DNA from: an uncultured Pelagibacteraceae bacterium
GTDB lineage: Bacteria; Pseudomonadota; Alphaproteobacteria; Pelagibacterales; AG-422-B15
Direction: 5' to 3'
NCBI GenBank assembly: GCA_905182145.1
Contig: CAJJAN010000003.1
Coordinates: 1-60,526, forward strand
DNA length: 60,526 bases
Shown here: positions 38,322 to 47,343 of the stretch, piece after piece
Layout: every line of letters begins with the position of its first letter
How positions within the stretch are numbered: the first letter of the stretch is position 1
Program-made: the position numbers and the translations under genes
The notes under the pieces: model-generated
What the model was told of the DNA's origin: nothing
The model's input: only the letters and a program-made list of their open reading frames with translations
Databases searched by the model: none

Positions 38322-40916
38322 ATGAAATTTAAAAAAATAAAAGTTACTGGCTTTAAGTCTTTTGTTGACCCAACTGAAATAACTATTGAAGAGGGTCTTA
38401 CGGGCATAGTTGGTCCCAACGGATGTGGCAAGTCAAATGTTGTTGAGTCATTACGATGGTGTATGGGTGAAACTTCTCCTAAGAGTATGAGAAGCACAGG
38501 AATGGAAGATGTAATATTTTCTGGAACATCAGATAGGCCTGCTAGAAATAATGCAGAAGTAACAATATCTCTAGATAACAAAGATAGAACTGCTCCCGCA
38601 GAATTTAATGAAGAAGAAGAAATACAAATTAAGAGAAAGATTGAAAAAGACCGTGGATCTGAGTATCGAATTAACGGTAAAGAAGTGCGAGCTAGAGATG
38701 TTCAAAGGCTATTTGCAGATCTTTCAACTGGAGCCCATTCTCCATCTTTAATAAGTCAAGGTAGAGTTGGCGCTCTAATAAATGCAAAGCCTATTGATCG
38801 AAGAGCTGTATTAGAAGAAGCTGCGGGTATTTCTGGTCTGCACTCTAGACGGCATGAAGCAGAGTTAAAACTTAAAGCCGCAGAAACAAACTTACAGAGA
38901 CTTAAAGATATAATGAGACAGCTTAACTCTCAAATAACTAATCTAAAAAAGCAAGCACAGCAGGCAGAAACATATAAAACAATATCTTCTGAGATAAACC
39001 GTCTCGAAGGCGTTGTGATGTATCTTAAGTGGTACAATTTAAAAGAATCTTTTGAAAAATCTAATGAGAATTTACAGTCAAGTGAATCTGAGATTCGAAA
39101 ATATACACTAGAAGTAACTCAAGCTACAACAAGTCAGGCAAAAGCTAATGAAAAAATTCAACCCTTGCGAGAGAAAGAAATTGAAGCAGCAGCTAAACTT
39201 AATAGGATTAATCTTGAACGAGAATCCTTAGATCATGAAGAAGAAAGAATAAAGGAAGCAAAGAATAATCTAGAAAGAACAATCCAACAAATTATAGGTG
39301 ATTTTGAGAGAGAGCAATTTCAACTAAAGGATGCTTCAAAAGATCTTGAAATTTTAAATGCTAAGAAAAATCATACTGATAACGATCAAGGTATTCATGA
39401 AGTGGATAATGAAAAAATAGATTCCTTGAAAGAAGAAAAAGATCAACTTGAAGTTCAAATTGCTGACTTAGAAAAAAATATAGAACAATATAATACAATT
39501 AAAAACTCAAAAAGAGATGACTGGCAAAGAACAATAGTTTCGAATGAAAACATAATGTCTAAGCAATCAACTCTTAAAGAAGTTGAAGGATATGATGATA
39601 CATCAAACTGGACAAAAATATTTACTGATAAATTTTACGCAAGTTTAAGTGAAATATCTCAAAAAGTATCTGAGGCTGAAGAGATTTCTAATAAGGCAAA
39701 GACAGCTTACGAAAAGGCTAGCAATGATGCCAAAGATGCAGCAACGCTATCATTGGAACTAAGAGAAAAGCTAAGACAAAAAGATATTGAACAAAAATAT
39801 AGTGATTGGACTTATGAATTCCAAAGACTTAATAAATCTATAAAATCTGCAAATGAACATATTGAAGAACTTACTTTAAGAAAAAAGAAATCAGAAGAAG
39901 AGTTAAAAAAGATTTCTAGTCGTCCTGAAGAAATTGCTCAGCGCAGAGGTCAATTAATTGAGACTAAAGGCTTTGCTGAAACTGAAAGACAATTTGCAGC
40001 TGACAGACTTGCTGAAGCTGATAATGAATTAAAAAAAATTGAAGGTAGCTTAAGAAGTGCTCAAAATGATCTTGCTAATATTAGAGAGTCAAAAGGACGA
40101 ACAGAAGCTACAAAAGAACTTGCTGAATCAAGATTAAAAGAATTAGACGAAGAATCTCAAGAAAAGTTTTATTGCAAACCTCAAAATATAATTCAAAAGT
40201 TAGAAATTACAGATGACTTGGAGGCAATGCGATTTAATATGGATAGAAACGAAGCTAAGCTAGATAGACTAAAACAACAACGTGAGACAATGGGTGCTGT
40301 CAATTTAAGAGCGGATTTAGAGACAAAAGAGATAGATGATGAGTTAGAAACTATGAGCACAGAAAAAAATGAGTTAGATGCTGCAATTAAGAAGATGAGA
40401 GAATCTATTGAGGAATTAAATAAAGAAGGGCGAGCTCGATTACTAAAAGCCTTTGATACAGTAAATAATCATTTTAAGGATGTTTTTGTTAAACTATTTA
40501 ATGGTGGTAAAGCTCATCTTGAACTAGTTGATGCAGATGACCCTCTCGATGCTGGACTTGAAATGATGGTAAGTCCTCCAGGTAAAAAATTGCAATCAAT
40601 GTCTTTACTTTCAGGAGGTGAGCAAGCTTTAACAGCTATGTCTTTAATTTTTGCAATTTTCCTTACAAACCCATCACCAATTTGTGTATTGGATGAAGTT
40701 GATGCACCCTTAGATGATGCTAATGTTGAGAGATTCTGTAACTTACTAGACGATATTAGCGCTAAAACTCAAACTAAATTTATGATTATAACTCACCATG
40801 CCTTAACCATGTCTAGAATGGATAGATTATTTGGGGTTACCATGGCTGAAAGAGGTGTAAGTCAAATAGTATCTGTAGATTTAAAGCGTGCTGAGGAAAT
40901 TGGCGCCGTTGCTTAA
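38322..40916 (+). CDS. smc: Chromosome partition protein SMC, short form lacking a recognisable hinge
   Basis: SMC ATPases fold and segregate chromosomes with ScpA and ScpB. The N-terminal head has Walker A GPNGCGKSNVVESLRW (residues 31-38 core) and the Q loop region STGAHSPSLISQGRVGALI; the C-terminal head has LLSGGEQALTAMSLIFAIFL (near 760) and Walker B ICVLDEVDAPLDDANVERF. Between them lies coiled coil of about 230 residues each side. At 864 residues it is some 300 short of a usual SMC, and the middle (STLKEVEGYDDTSNWTKIFT) has none of the hinge glycine motifs. The frame is unbroken. The stop overlaps the atpI start (TAATG). Confidence 0.9.
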   Translation: MKFKKIKVTGFKSFVDPTEITIEEGLTGIVGPNGCGKSNVVESLRWCMGETSPKSMRSTGMEDVIFSGTSDRPARNNAEVTISLDNKDRTAPAEFNEEEEIQIKRKIEKDRGSEYRINGKEVRARDVQRLFADLSTGAHSPSLISQGRVGALINAKPIDRRAVLEEAAGISGLHSRRHEAELKLKAAETNLQRLKDIMRQLNSQITNLKKQAQQAETYKTISSEINRLEGVVMYLKWYNLKESFEKSNENLQSSESEIRKYTLEVTQATTSQAKANEKIQPLREKEIEAAAKLNRINLERESLDHEEERIKEAKNNLERTIQQIIGDFEREQFQLKDASKDLEILNAKKNHTDNDQGIHEVDNEKIDSLKEEKDQLEVQIADLEKNIEQYNTIKNSKRDDWQRTIVSNENIMSKQSTLKEVEGYDDTSNWTKIFTDKFYASLSEISQKVSEAEEISNKAKTAYEKASNDAKDAATLSLELREKLRQKDIEQKYSDWTYEFQRLNKSIKSANEHIEELTLRKKKSEEELKKISSRPEEIAQRRGQLIETKGFAETERQFAADRLAEADNELKKIEGSLRSAQNDLANIRESKGRTEATKELAESRLKELDEESQEKFYCKPQNIIQKLEITDDLEAMRFNMDRNEAKLDRLKQQRETMGAVNLRADLETKEIDDELETMSTEKNELDAAIKKMRESIEELNKEGRARLLKAFDTVNNHFKDVFVKLFNGGKAHLELVDADDPLDAGLEMMVSPPGKKLQSMSLLSGGEQALTAMSLIFAIFLTNPSPICVLDEVDAPLDDANVERFCNLLDDISAKTQTKFMIITHHALTMSRMDRLFGVTMAERGVSQIVSVDLKRAEEIGAVA

Positions 40917-41203
40917 TGCCAGAAGAAAAAATAAAACTTAAAAATTTAGAAAAAAGAATCGATGCTGCCAAAGATCATATAGCTGAGAAAAATTCACCAA
41001 ATATTAAGCCCTCCCCACTTGGACAAGTAATGAAATTGGCGGTAGAAATTGTCGCAGCTATGGCCATTGGTCTTGGGATTGGCTTGATTCTTGATAACTA
41101 TTTTAGTACTAGGCCTTTATTCACAATTATCTTCTTTTTACTCGGAAGTTTGGCAGGAATATTAAATGTTTTTAGGGTTGCAAAATCCATGCAAAATAAC
41201 TAA
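40916..41203 (+). CDS. atpI: ATP synthase subunit I (AtpI-like)
   Basis: The 95-residue protein has a charged N terminus and two membrane helices: VEIVAAMAIGLGIGLILDNY and FTIIFFLLGSLAGILNVF. It fits the alphaproteobacterial AtpI/AtpQ family, which helps c-ring assembly or Mg2+ handling. Position in front of atpB confirms it. Its start is one base before the end of smc, so the two genes are translationally linked. Confidence 0.9.
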   Translation: MPEEKIKLKNLEKRIDAAKDHIAEKNSPNIKPSPLGQVMKLAVEIVAAMAIGLGIGLILDNYFSTRPLFTIIFFLLGSLAGILNVFRVAKSMQNN

Positions 41204-41214
41204 AAAATACAACA

Positions 41215-41964
41215 ATGGCCGCTGAAAAAACACCAAATTTAATTGATCCAATTCACCAGTTTGTAATAACTAAGATTGCAGATATTCAAATTGGAGGGGT
41301 AGATATTTCTTTTACGAATTCATCTCAATTTATGGTCATATCTACAATAGCTATTATGTTCTTTTTTATGTTAGGTCTTTCCAAAAGATCGATAATTCCA
41401 AATAGATTTCAGATTATGTGTGAACTCTCATATGAGTTTATTGCTGATTTATTAAGAACAAATGTTGGTGATCAGGGAAGAGCTTTTTTTCCTTTTGTGT
41501 TTTCTTTATTTATGTTTATTTTTTTCTGTAACTTAATTGGACTAGTTCCCTATTCATTTACCGTAACAAGTCATTTTGCAGTAACCTTTGCATTCGCAGG
41601 TTTAATTTTCATTGGCGTTACCGTTTTAGGTTTTGCAAAGAATGGATTTGGCTATCTAAAAATGTTTTATCCTAGTGGAGTACCTATTTATATGGCTCCT
41701 ATAATTATACCAATCGAAATTATCTCTTATCTATCTAGGCCTGTGGCACTTTCAGTGCGTCTAATGGCTAACATGCTTGCTGGACATAGCATCATCAAGA
41801 TTTTTGCTGGCTTCATTGTAATGATGGGATTTTTTGGCATAATACCTTTAGCTGGTCTCGTTGCCATCTATGCACTTGAAACTTTTATAGCTTTTTTACA
41901 AGCTTACATATTTACAATACTAACATGCATTTATTTGAATGATGCACTACATCCGCATCATTAA
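41215..41964 (+). CDS. atpB: F0F1 ATP synthase subunit a
   Basis: Subunit a forms the proton half-channels beside the c ring. The 249 residues have the essential arginine at R182 in LSVRLMANMLAGHSIIKIF, helices FPFVFSLFMFIFFCNLIGLV and LAGLVAIYALETFIAFLQAY, and YIFTILTCIYLNDALHPHH at the end. Location between atpI and atpE is canonical. Confidence 0.97.
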   Translation: MAAEKTPNLIDPIHQFVITKIADIQIGGVDISFTNSSQFMVISTIAIMFFFMLGLSKRSIIPNRFQIMCELSYEFIADLLRTNVGDQGRAFFPFVFSLFMFIFFCNLIGLVPYSFTVTSHFAVTFAFAGLIFIGVTVLGFAKNGFGYLKMFYPSGVPIYMAPIIIPIEIISYLSRPVALSVRLMANMLAGHSIIKIFAGFIVMMGFFGIIPLAGLVAIYALETFIAFLQAYIFTILTCIYLNDALHPHH

Positions 41965-41983
41965 AGATATTAATTAATTATAA

Positions 41984-42226
<243 letters not shown>

Positions 42227-42250
42227 TACCTAACAAATAGATAAAGACTT

Positions 42251-42802
42251 ATGAGTTATATTAAAATTTCAACTAGTGCCATCTTGACTATGTGGTCAGC
42301 AAATTCATTTGCTGCAGGTCAAGGTGGTGGTTTGCCACAAATGGATATTGGCAGCTATCCATCTCAGATTTTTTGGCTGATTATAACTTTTGGAGTGCTA
42401 TATATATTCATGTGGAAGATTGCCATACCACAGCTAAGAACAACAGTAGAAGAACGTAAAGACAAAGTATCAATGGATTTAAATGATGCAGAACAACTTA
42501 AAACTGAAGCCAAGTCTATTTTAGAAGAGTACGAAGCTAAGATTACAAATAGTAATCTAGAGGCATCATCAATCTATACAAATACTAAATCAGATATAGA
42601 TAAGAAAATTGATTCATCTAAGAGAGAAACTGATGAGAAGATAAGAAAATTGATAGAAGAATCTCAATTAGCTTTAGAAAAAAAAGAAACTGAAGCTATT
42701 GATGAAATAAAAGCCAAAACAATAGAAACAACTCAATCTATCGTTGAGAAATTTATTGATCAAAAAATTAGTGAAGAAGAAATAAGAAAGTATTTAAATT
42801 AA
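42251..42802 (+). CDS. atpG: F0F1 ATP synthase subunit b' (b-type, second copy)
   Basis: One of two b-type stator subunits. The 183 residues begin with a short hydrophobic stretch ending SANSFAAGQGGG, then the membrane helix SQIFWLIITFGVLYIFMWKI and a long charged coiled coil (RTTVEERKDKVSMDLNDAEQ and on). The pattern PQ(M/L)DxxxxPSQIFWLIITF is that of alphaproteobacterial b'. The gene is followed 4 bp later by atpF. The symbol differs between databases (atpG, atpF2, atpX). Confidence 0.92.
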   Translation: MSYIKISTSAILTMWSANSFAAGQGGGLPQMDIGSYPSQIFWLIITFGVLYIFMWKIAIPQLRTTVEERKDKVSMDLNDAEQLKTEAKSILEEYEAKITNSNLEASSIYTNTKSDIDKKIDSSKRETDEKIRKLIEESQLALEKKETEAIDEIKAKTIETTQSIVEKFIDQKISEEEIRKYLN

Positions 42803-42806
42803 TAGT

Positions 42807-43298
42807 ATGGAATTTTTTTCACAACCAGCATCATGGACACTAGTTGCATTTTTAATATTTATAGGGATAGCTATCTACTTAAAAGCACCATCAATGATTA
42901 CAAAACTGCTTGATGATCAAATTGAAAGAGTGAAAAAAGAATTAAGTGATGCCATCGAGTTAAAAGAGGAAGCCAATTCTTTATTAGCTGAATATCAAAG
43001 AAAAAAAGAGGCTGCTGAACAAGAAGCTGTTTCAATCATTGCTGCTGCAAAAGAAAGAGCCAATGCTTACGAAAGCTCAGCTCTCATAAAAAGTAAAGAG
43101 ATCATTAAACGTCAAGAAGCGCAGTCAATTGAAAAAATTAATCAAGCAGAAATTCAAGCAATGTCTAGGATTGGTAAAACTATTATTGATCAGTCTATTA
43201 ATTCAGCAGAGAAACTTGTTTCCGAAAAAATCTCTTCTGGGAAGTCAGATCAGATCTTTGCTGATAGTCTAAAAGACCTAGATAAGCTAAAAATCTAA
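42807..43298 (+). CDS. atpF: F0F1 ATP synthase subunit b
   Basis: The 163-residue stator subunit has an N-terminal membrane helix (SWTLVAFLIFIGIAIYLKA) followed by coiled coil (LLDDQIERVKKELSDAIELK and on). With b' it forms the peripheral stalk. It ends the F0 cluster; the F1 genes are not next to it, as in most alphaproteobacteria. A small hairpin AGTTTT-ATT-AAAACT lies 8 bp after the stop but is too weak to call a terminator. thrB follows after 60 bp. Confidence 0.94.
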   Translation: MEFFSQPASWTLVAFLIFIGIAIYLKAPSMITKLLDDQIERVKKELSDAIELKEEANSLLAEYQRKKEAAEQEAVSIIAAAKERANAYESSALIKSKEIIKRQEAQSIEKINQAEIQAMSRIGKTIIDQSINSAEKLVSEKISSGKSDQIFADSLKDLDKLKI

Positions 43299-43358
43299 TC
43301 AATTTAGTTTTATTAAAACTTCATTCCAACTCAATAAAACATACGCTATAAGTGTCTA

Positions 43359-44318
43359 ATGGCAGTTTATACAGACATAAATAAGAACGAACTAGATTCA
43401 TTTCTAGCTCTTTATAATATCGAAGAGATTGTAAAATTCACTGGCATAAAAGAAGGTGTGGAAAATTCTAATTTTCTTTTAGAAGGCAATAGTGCTAAAT
43501 ACATTCTTACTATTTTTGAAAAAAGAACAGATGAAAATGATTTACCGTTCTTTTTTAATCTCATGAATCACTTAAATGATAATGAAATTAAATGTCCTCA
43601 AGTAATAAAAGACAAATCAAATAAGTTATATAATTTCATAAAAGATAAACCTGCTGTGATAACTTCTTTTCTTAATGGAATATCTATTAAAAAAATTGCG
43701 CCTAAGCATTGTGGAGAGTTGGGTGAAAACTTAGCTAAGTTTCACCTTGCATCAAATAAACTTGAAATTAAAAGAGATAATACTCTTGGTATTAAAGATC
43801 TTAATAAATTAGTTATTGAGATTAATAAACTTAATTTAAAAGAGTATGATAATTTAATATCTATAATAAATAACGAATATGATTATCTTAAGGATGAAAT
43901 ACCATTTAATCTTCCATCGGGAATTATTCATGCTGATCTTTTTCCTGACAATGTCTTTTTTATAGAAGATCAACTATCTGGAATTATTGATTTTTATTTT
44001 GCCTGCAATGATTATTATGCATATGAGCTAGCTATTTGTATCAACGCCTGGTGTTTTGAAAGAAATAATGAATTTAATGTTTCAAAGGCAAAATCATTCT
44101 TACACCAGTATAATTCTATCAGGAAGATAAGCGCAGATGAACTAAAAGCTCTGCCTACATTAGCTAGAGCAGCTGCTTTAAGATTCTTATTAACAAGGCT
44201 TTATGATAAAATTCATCATAACAAAAATGACTTAGTATCCACCAAAGATCCAAAAGAATATTATGAAAAGCTTAAGTTTCATCAAACAGTCAAAAATGTA
44301 AGTGAATATGGACTCTAA
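43359..44318 (+). CDS. thrB: Homoserine kinase (APH-like ThrB)
   Basis: This 319-residue enzyme of the aminoglycoside-phosphotransferase fold phosphorylates homoserine on the way to threonine. The start VYTDINKNELDSFLALYNI and FTGIKEGVENSNFLLEG fit ThrB of alphaproteobacteria. The catalytic loop is GIIHADLFPDNVFF and the metal loop is GIIDFYFACND. thrC lies 3 kb away on the other strand, which completes the last two steps of threonine synthesis. It overlaps rnhA by about 11 bp. Confidence 0.93.
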   Translation: MAVYTDINKNELDSFLALYNIEEIVKFTGIKEGVENSNFLLEGNSAKYILTIFEKRTDENDLPFFFNLMNHLNDNEIKCPQVIKDKSNKLYNFIKDKPAVITSFLNGISIKKIAPKHCGELGENLAKFHLASNKLEIKRDNTLGIKDLNKLVIEINKLNLKEYDNLISIINNEYDYLKDEIPFNLPSGIIHADLFPDNVFFIEDQLSGIIDFYFACNDYYAYELAICINAWCFERNNEFNVSKAKSFLHQYNSIRKISADELKALPTLARAAALRFLLTRLYDKIHHNKNDLVSTKDPKEYYEKLKFHQTVKNVSEYGL

Positions 44319-44739
44319 TAATATAATTAACATTTATACTGATGGCGCTTGCTCTGGAAATCCAGGTCCAGGTGGTTGGGGCGCTTATATTGACAATGCT
44401 GGTTTAGTTACTGAACTATCTGGAAGAGAAGAAGATACTACTAATAATAGAATGGAGCTTAAAGCAGTTATTGAAGCACTAAATTCATTTACGAGTAAAA
44501 CCAATTTAAATCTCTATACAGATTCAAAATATGTCATGGATGGGTCAAGCAAATGGATTGAAAATTGGAAAAAAAATGGATGGAAAACAGCACAAAAAAA
44601 AGCGGTTAAAAATCAAGATTTGTGGATCGAATTAGATAAACTTGTACATTTCCACCAAATACACTGGGTTTGGGTTAAAGGTCATGATGGAAATTTAGGT
44701 AATGAAAGAGCTGACTATCTAGCCACTTCAGCAATTTAA
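44308..44739 (+). CDS. rnhA: Ribonuclease HI
   Basis: RNase HI degrades RNA of RNA-DNA hybrids. From the ATG at 44308 it has 143 residues: NIYTDGACSGNPGPGGWGAY with D12, TTNNRMELKAVIEAL with the catalytic Glu, LYTDSKYVMDG, and WVKGHDGNLGNERADYLA with the His and last Asp. The track starts two codons earlier at a GTG (44302). It lies inside the end of thrB and meets the peroxiredoxin gene end to end. Confidence 0.95.
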   Translation: MDSNNIINIYTDGACSGNPGPGGWGAYIDNAGLVTELSGREEDTTNNRMELKAVIEALNSFTSKTNLNLYTDSKYVMDGSSKWIENWKKNGWKTAQKKAVKNQDLWIELDKLVHFHQIHWVWVKGHDGNLGNERADYLATSAI

Positions 44740-45231
44740 CTATCCTATAATTTCAAGCATTTTTGCAGCACCACTATCTTCTGCTTGTCCTGGCTTACCT
44801 TCGACGTTAATGCTTTTGACAACAGAGTCTTCAATTAGCATTGAATATCTTTTAGATCTTACGCCTAAACCAAATACTTCCAAGTCAGCATCCATTCCAA
44901 CTGCTTTGGTAAACTTAGCACTTCCGTCGGCAGCAAGAATTACCTTATCTTCTGATTTCTGATCTACAGCCCATGCGTTCATGACAAAGTTGTCATTCAC
45001 TGATACACAAATTATTTCATCAATTCCTTTTTCTTTAAATTTATCATGATTTTCAATATAACCTGGTAAATGTGTTTGGGAGCAGGTTGGACTAAATGCT
45101 GCGGGAACAGCAAATAGAACTATCTTCTTTCCTTTTGAAAATTCCTCTAAATTTAATGGCGCCGCCCCTTTTTCTTTTGAGGGAATTGTTAAAGGCTCAT
45201 TAGTTATCTTATCACCAACTTTTATTGTCAT
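44740..45231 (-). CDS. Peroxiredoxin, Prx5-type
   Basis: The 163-residue protein reduces peroxides. The motif FAVPAAFSPTCSQTHLPGYI carries the peroxidatic cysteine with the family PxxxTxxC variant, and SVNDNFVMNAWAVDQ and GVRSKRYSMLIEDSVVKSIN follow. A resolving Cys is not obvious, so glutathione or glutaredoxin is the likely reductant, and gshA is in this window. It diverges from yqgE by 54 bp. Confidence 0.92.
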   Translation of the reverse strand: MTIKVGDKITNEPLTIPSKEKGAAPLNLEEFSKGKKIVLFAVPAAFSPTCSQTHLPGYIENHDKFKEKGIDEIICVSVNDNFVMNAWAVDQKSEDKVILAADGSAKFTKAVGMDADLEVFGLGVRSKRYSMLIEDSVVKSINVEGKPGQAEDSGAAKMLEIIG

Positions 45232-45285
45232 GTCTTCATTCTTTCTAGGTAATTAATTATAATTTACCTTATATTTAACTTGATT

Positions 45286-45858
45286 ATGAATAGTATCCAG
45301 CAAACATATATAACAGGCAAGCTATTAATTGCAATGCCTCACATGCCTGATGATAGGTTTAAAAATTCAGTTATTTTTATTTATAATCATGATGCCGAGG
45401 GGGCTTTTGGTTTAATTCTCAATAAGCCATTAAAAAAAATAAATTTAAATGAACTTTCAGAAGATTTGGGATTAAAGAAGATAAAAGATAATGATTACAA
45501 TCTAGATATTTTCTTAGGTGGTCCTGTTGATATAACTAAAGGTTTTGTTCTTCACTCAAATGATTACACTGAAGAAACTACTCAATCAATTACTCCTGAT
45601 ATAAAACTTTCAACTAGTACTAATGTTTTAGAAAATATGGGTAAACAAGAAAACCCAGGTAGCAAAATAGTCTTATTTGGCTACGCCAGTTGGGAAGCTG
45701 GGCAACTTGAGCAAGAAATAGCTGACAATGAATGGCTAATAGCTGATGCATCAAAAAAATTTATATTTGATTGTGAATCAAGTAAAAAATGGAATAAAAG
45801 TATTTCTAATTTAGGCGTTAATGTAACTTATTTAGCATCTTTTGGTGGAAATGCATAA
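45286..45858 (+). CDS. yqgE: YqgE/AlgH family protein
   Basis: A 190-residue protein of the UPF0301 family, with no established biochemical role. It shows GKLLIAMPHMPDDRFKNSVI, HDAEGAFGLILNKPL, FLGGPVDITKGFVLH, and VLFGYASWEAGQLEQEIADN. I start it at the ATG at 45286; the track start at 45280 is a TTG two codons upstream. It is followed by an SDR gene after 33 bp. Confidence 0.92.
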   Translation: MNSIQQTYITGKLLIAMPHMPDDRFKNSVIFIYNHDAEGAFGLILNKPLKKINLNELSEDLGLKKIKDNDYNLDIFLGGPVDITKGFVLHSNDYTEETTQSITPDIKLSTSTNVLENMGKQENPGSKIVLFGYASWEAGQLEQEIADNEWLIADASKKFIFDCESSKKWNKSISNLGVNVTYLASFGGNA

Positions 45859-45891
45859 ATACTAAATCAAACTAAAATTAAGGAAAATAAT

Positions 45892-46752
45892 ATGAAAAAC
45901 TTATCTGGAAAAACATTATTTATAACTGGGGCAACTCGTGGAATAGGATTTGAGATTGCTAAAAAAGCAGCAAAGGATGGTGCTAATATTGTAATTGCTG
46001 CAAAAACAGATACACCCCACCCTACACTACCTGGAACAATACACACTGCTGCTGAAGAATTAAAAGAAGCTGGTGGTGATGCAATTGGTATTAAGACTGA
46101 TATTAGATTTGAAGATCAAGTAAATGCTGCAGTTGAACAGGCTGTAAAAACATTTGGTGGTATAGATATCTGCATTAATAATGCGAGTGCAATAAATTTA
46201 TCGTCTACTCTACATACAGAAATGAAGAGATACGATTTAATGCATAATATAAATACTAGAGGTACTTTTATGGTATCAAAAACTTGTATTCCTCATCTTA
46301 AAAAATCCGAAAATCCACACATACTTAATCTTGGACCTCCACTTAATATGGCATCTAAATGGTTTAAGCCACATGTTGCATATACAATGGCAAAATATGG
46401 TATGAGCATGTGCACTTTAGGAATGTCGGAAGAACTTAAGCCACATGGTATTGCAGTAAACTCCTTATGGCCTCGAACTATGATTGATACATCTGCTGTA
46501 AGAAATATTCTAGGTGCAACACTTGCCGACAAAGGTTTAAGTCAATGTCGTAAACCAGAAATTATGGGAGATGCTGCATATATAATTCTTACTCAAGACT
46601 CTAAAAAATTTACAGGAAACATGTGCGTAGATGATAGTACGATAGTTGCTTCTGGTAAGACTAATTTAGATGAATATCTTGCAACACCTGATGCAAAACC
46701 ACTAGAAGATTTTTTTGTTGATGATGGTGATGGAGAAATTGAATTATTTTAA
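45892..46752 (+). CDS. Short-chain dehydrogenase resembling HSDL2
   Basis: The 286 residues form one SDR domain: FITGATRGIGFEIAKKAAKD, AAKTDTPHPTLPGTIHTAAE, the NNAS motif, and the YTMAKYGMSMCTLGMSEEL active site. The HPxLPGTIHTAAEE block is characteristic of the HSDL2 subgroup, which in animals carries an SCP2 domain; that domain is absent here. Substrate is unknown, perhaps a lipid alcohol. A good ribosome site AAGGAA precedes the ATG. It overlaps the GNAT gene by 9 bp at the 3' end. Confidence 0.88.
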   Translation: MKNLSGKTLFITGATRGIGFEIAKKAAKDGANIVIAAKTDTPHPTLPGTIHTAAEELKEAGGDAIGIKTDIRFEDQVNAAVEQAVKTFGGIDICINNASAINLSSTLHTEMKRYDLMHNINTRGTFMVSKTCIPHLKKSENPHILNLGPPLNMASKWFKPHVAYTMAKYGMSMCTLGMSEELKPHGIAVNSLWPRTMIDTSAVRNILGATLADKGLSQCRKPEIMGDAAYIILTQDSKKFTGNMCVDDSTIVASGKTNLDEYLATPDAKPLEDFFVDDGDGEIELF

Positions 46753-47337
46753 TTTTTTAAAATCATCCACTATGAAAGAAAGCACAGTATGATCTTGCCA
46801 TTTATCGTTTATTTTCAATAATTTACGTGCTGTGCCTTCTTTAATAAATCCATTTTTTAAAAGTACTTTTAATGATGGCTTATTATGAGGTAAGCAAGCT
46901 GCTTCAATACGATGTAACTTTAGTTCATTAAAAATAAATTTTTTAACTAATTCTAGAGACTCACTCATCATACCTTTGCCTTCACAATCTTTTGCAATCC
47001 AATAACCAATCGCACAAGATTGAATTATTCCCCTCTGGACATTGCTAATATTAACTTCTCCAATAAAATCTTCATTGTCAGACTTGAATATTAAAAAAGA
47101 GTACGCTTGATCATTGTGTGAAAGTCTTTCAAACATTCTAACTCTTTTTACAAATGAGCTTCGTTCTAATTCATTGATAGACCATAAAGGTTCCCAAGGC
47201 TGTAAATATAATTCATTTTTCTTTCTTTCATCAGCCCAAGTCCTCCAATCATTATATTGCGGTGGTCGCAGTATTACTTTTTGACCTGCAATTTCAAATA
47301 GGTTTTTCTTTAGGCTATATGCATTTAGAAAGGACAT
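46744..47337 (-). CDS. GNAT acetyltransferase, RimJ-like
   Basis: The 197-residue protein resembles ribosomal-protein alanine N-acetyltransferases: VILRPPQYNDWRTWADERKK, then WEPLWSINELERSSFVKRVR, IGYWIAKDCEGKGMMSESLE with the acetyl-CoA loop, and RIEAACLPHNKPSLKVLLKN. Targets cannot be deduced. It is the last gene of the minus cluster, 6 bp after thrC, in the frequent alphaproteobacterial order SURF1-thrC-(M16 peptidase)-GNAT, but the peptidase is missing here. Confidence 0.87.
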   Translation of the reverse strand: MSFLNAYSLKKNLFEIAGQKVILRPPQYNDWRTWADERKKNELYLQPWEPLWSINELERSSFVKRVRMFERLSHNDQAYSFLIFKSDNEDFIGEVNISNVQRGIIQSCAIGYWIAKDCEGKGMMSESLELVKKFIFNELKLHRIEAACLPHNKPSLKVLLKNGFIKEGTARKLLKINDKWQDHTVLSFIVDDFKKLK

Positions 47338-47343
47338 TGATTA

